Positions 61,867-64,000 of a DNA stretch of 64,000 nucleotides are shown here, in pieces. A program made the position numbers and the translations under genes. A model generated the notes under the pieces. That model was not told the DNA's origin, made no database searches, and saw only the letters and a list, made by a program, of their open reading frames with translations. How positions within the stretch are numbered: the first letter of the stretch is position 1; every line of letters starts with the position of its first letter. Where the stretch lies: positions 310,001 through 374,000 of the forward strand of contig NZ_SOHK01000017.1 of the NCBI RefSeq assembly GCF_004404055.1, in the 5' to 3' direction. The DNA is from Cryobacterium ruanii. GTDB lineage: Bacteria; Actinomycetota; Actinomycetes; Actinomycetales; Microbacteriaceae.

Positions 61867-64000
61867 GTGCATTTTCTCGCGGTAGTGAGCATGAAGAATC
61901 GGGCGCTGATCGCCCTCATCACCATTGTGGCGGCCGTGTTCGGCAGCCTGGCCCTGACCGGGCTCAAGCAGGAGCTCATACCGTCCCTGCAGCTGCCACA
62001 GCTGCTCGTGTCGACGAGCTATCCGGGGGCTTCGCCGCAGGTTGTCAACGACGACGTGTCGACCCCGATCGAGACCGCCATCCAGGGCCTGGTCGGCCTG
62101 GAAGCCACATCGACGACGAGTAGTACCAATTCCTCGCTGGTGAGTGCCACCTTCACCTACGGCACCGACCTGGTCAAGGCCGAATCCCGCATCGACCAGG
62201 CCCTCAACCGCATCCAGAGTGTGTTGCCGGCCGATGTCGATCCGCAGGTGATCAGCGGCAGCATCGATGATTTTCCAGTGATCTCGCTCGCGGTCGCGTC
62301 GAGTGACACCGTGGCGCTCGCCGACCAGCTCAAACGCAGCGTGCTCGGCGACATCCGCGATGTGGCCGGCGTGCGCGACGCCGCCCTGGTCGGCGATATC
62401 GGTCGCCGCGTCACGATCACGCCGAACTCCGACGAACTCGCCGCGCGCGGACTGACCACGCAGAGCCTGCGCGATGCCCTGCAACAGAACGGGTCGTCGA
62501 TTCCGGCCGGCACCATCACCGAGGGCGACACGACCCTGTCGGTGCAGGCCGGAGCCAAGCTCGGCTCGATCGACGACATCGTCGCACTGCCGCTCCTGGC
62601 GGGTTCGACTGGCCTCACTGCCAGAGCGGATGCCGCCCCCACGACACTCGGCGACGTCGCCAGGGTCGCGCTCGCCGAAAACCCGGTCACGAGCATCTCC
62701 CGGGTGAACGGTGAACCCGCCCTCACGATCGCCGTTACCAAGGTCCCCGCCGCGAACACGGTCGATGTGTCCACGGGGGTGCGCGCGATCCTGCCGCAGC
62801 TCGAGGCGGCCGTCGCGCCGGCAACCTTCACTGTCGTGTTCGACCAGGCTCCGTTCATCCAGCAATCGATCGACGCGCTCACCCAGGAGGGCCTGCTCGG
62901 TCTCGGCTTCGCGATTATCGTGATTTTGCTGTTCCTGCTGTCGGTGCGAGCCACGATCGTCACGGCGATCTCGATTCCCACGTCGGTGCTCATCACCTTC
63001 ATCGGTCTGCAGAGCGTGGGCTATTCGCTCAATATCCTCACCCTTGGGGCGCTCACGATCGCCATCGGCCGGGTCGTCGACGACTCGATCGTGGTGATCG
63101 AGAACATCAAAAGGCACCTCGTGGCCGGTGCCGACCGCGCTGCCACGATCGTCTTCGCCGTGCGGGAAGTGGCCGGGGCGATCACCGCTTCGACCGTCAC
63201 GACGGTCACCGTGTTCCTGCCGATCTCCTTCGTCGGCGGGTCGACCGGCGAGCTGTTTCGCCCCTTCGCGCTCACCGTGACGATCGCCCTTCTGGCCTCG
63301 CTGCTCGTGTCGCTCACGATCGTGCCGGTGCTCGCGTTCTGGTTTCTGCGGGCGCCGAAAGCTGTGGCGGCCTTCGATTCCACTGTCCTCAGCGAGACGG
63401 CTGCCGAGGCGTCAGTCGTTCGCGGTTCCGGTGCCGCCGTAGTCGCGGGCGTCTCGGCGACCGTCGGGCACTCGCGGCACGCGGCTGACGCATCCGCTTC
63501 GCCGGGCCTGCCAACCGGGGTATCGGCGGCAGCCGAAGCCGGCGAGAACCCGGGGCGGCTGCAACAGGGCTACCTGCCGGTCATTCGATTCACGCTCAAG
63601 CACGCCGTAGCGACGCTGCTGCTGGCGGTTCTGGTGCTCGGCGGAACGGCAGCCCTCGTGCCGTTCATGAAGGTCAACTTTCTCGGGTCGACCGGGCAGG
63701 ACACTTTTCGGGTGACGCAAACGTTGCCGGTGGGCAGCAGCCTGACCGCGCAGGATTCGGCATCCGCTTCGGCGGAGACCGCGCTGCAGAACCTCGACGG
63801 CGTCGAAATCGTGCAGCTGTCGATCGGCGGTGGCAGCGCTGCAAGCGCATTTCGCGGCGGTGCACCCACCTCGAGCGCGGTCACCTACTCGATCACCACC
63901 GCGGAGGGCGCCGACGCCGACGCGGTACAGAATGCGGCGCGCACGACCCTCGCCGGCCTCACCGACGTCGGCGAGATCTCGGTGGCTGCGGCGAGCGGTT
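61867..64000 (+). CDS. RND-family efflux permease, 3' end cut by window edge
   Basis: Start of a large RND transporter; 711 residues are present and the frame is open at the window end. A first helix (ALIALITIVAAVFGSLAL) is followed by a large external loop with PSLQLPQLLVSTSYPGASPQVV, then helices including the proton-relay IGRVVDDSIVVIENIKRH (helix 4 Asp pair) and FLPISFVGGSTGELFRPFAL. It would export drugs, metals or lipids using proton motive force. The GTG at 61867 has CATACT six bases upstream. In a Gram-positive no outer-membrane partner is expected. Confidence 0.9.
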   Translation, partial: MHFLAVVSMKNRALIALITIVAAVFGSLALTGLKQELIPSLQLPQLLVSTSYPGASPQVVNDDVSTPIETAIQGLVGLEATSTTSSTNSSLVSATFTYGTDLVKAESRIDQALNRIQSVLPADVDPQVISGSIDDFPVISLAVASSDTVALADQLKRSVLGDIRDVAGVRDAALVGDIGRRVTITPNSDELAARGLTTQSLRDALQQNGSSIPAGTITEGDTTLSVQAGAKLGSIDDIVALPLLAGSTGLTARADAAPTTLGDVARVALAENPVTSISRVNGEPALTIAVTKVPAANTVDVSTGVRAILPQLEAAVAPATFTVVFDQAPFIQQSIDALTQEGLLGLGFAIIVILLFLLSVRATIVTAISIPTSVLITFIGLQSVGYSLNILTLGALTIAIGRVVDDSIVVIENIKRHLVAGADRAATIVFAVREVAGAITASTVTTVTVFLPISFVGGSTGELFRPFALTVTIALLASLLVSLTIVPVLAFWFLRAPKAVAAFDSTVLSETAAEASVVRGSGAAVVAGVSATVGHSRHAADASASPGLPTGVSAAAEAGENPGRLQQGYLPVIRFTLKHAVATLLLAVLVLGGTAALVPFMKVNFLGSTGQDTFRVTQTLPVGSSLTAQDSASASAETALQNLDGVEIVQLSIGGGSAASAFRGGAPTSSAVTYSITTAEGADADAVQNAARTTLAGLTDVGEISVAAASG

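Noticed and set aside
1..64000. tRNA, rRNA, integrase or prophage genes
   Set aside because: I read both strands for T-loop sequences, rRNA landmarks and integrase or transposase motifs and found none convincing.

Overview
The window is GC-rich, densely packed actinobacterial chromosome. Gene families such as DUF3073, DUF3151, the mycothiol-dependent nitroreductase family and the YczR/YczE pair, many GTG starts, and dozens of CGGATGCC/GGCATCCG octamers fit a Microbacteriaceae-type organism; I cannot name the genus. I see no rRNA, tRNA, CRISPR array, phage or transposase gene.

Layout. 1-3.5 kb: the end of a class III aminotransferase, an mmsA/iolA-type dehydrogenase, and a convergent LysR regulator, with a perfect palindrome between the last two. 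3.5-9.5 kb: pyrE, a cell-envelope protein, a sorbitol-type dehydrogenase, a HAD hydrolase, and the mntH-mntR manganese operon behind a clear operator. 9.6-11.3 kb: an ABC-2 exporter whose ATPase gene is frameshifted. 11.4-18.6 kb: an SpoU methyltransferase, DUF3151-purA, a GNAT enzyme, an EamA exporter, chorismate mutase, an SDR enzyme, and a DUF559 nuclease-like gene sitting between two near-identical palindromes. 18.7-21.0 kb: purL. 21.0-25.4 kb: a low-quality stretch of fragments, a decayed tandem duplication and two intact small enzymes. 25.4-28.5 kb: succinate-semialdehyde dehydrogenase and an acyl-CoA ligase.

28.7-35.3 kb is the most distinctive locus: a tightly coupled operon with a phosphonate-type ABC transporter (phnD, phnC and a double-length fused phnE), an FAD oxidoreductase, a phosphonatase-like HAD hydrolase and a zinc alcohol dehydrogenase. 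It contains no C-P lyase genes, no PhnW and no classical PhnX, so it probably imports and oxidises an aminophosphonate other than plain 2-aminoethylphosphonate. 35.4-41.9 kb: purS-purQ, then a kynurenine operon (kynA, an amidohydrolase, kynU) with a divergent TetR regulator. 41.9-51.7 kb: a purD-purC gene fusion, a broken secreted metallophosphoesterase, ribokinase and purF-purM. 51.8-64 kb: DUF3073, a flavin monooxygenase-like enzyme, a KimA-like permease, a PadR/DUF4097 operon with a palindromic operator, a CPBP protease, an M20 peptidase, yczE/yczR, and the start of an RND efflux pump.

Most steps of de novo purine synthesis appear (purF, purDC, purL, purSQ, purM, purA) but scattered over about 38 kb rather than in one operon. 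Many genes appear leaderless: a NANNNT hexamer lies 5-7 bases before the start codon. I used this pattern to choose several starts.
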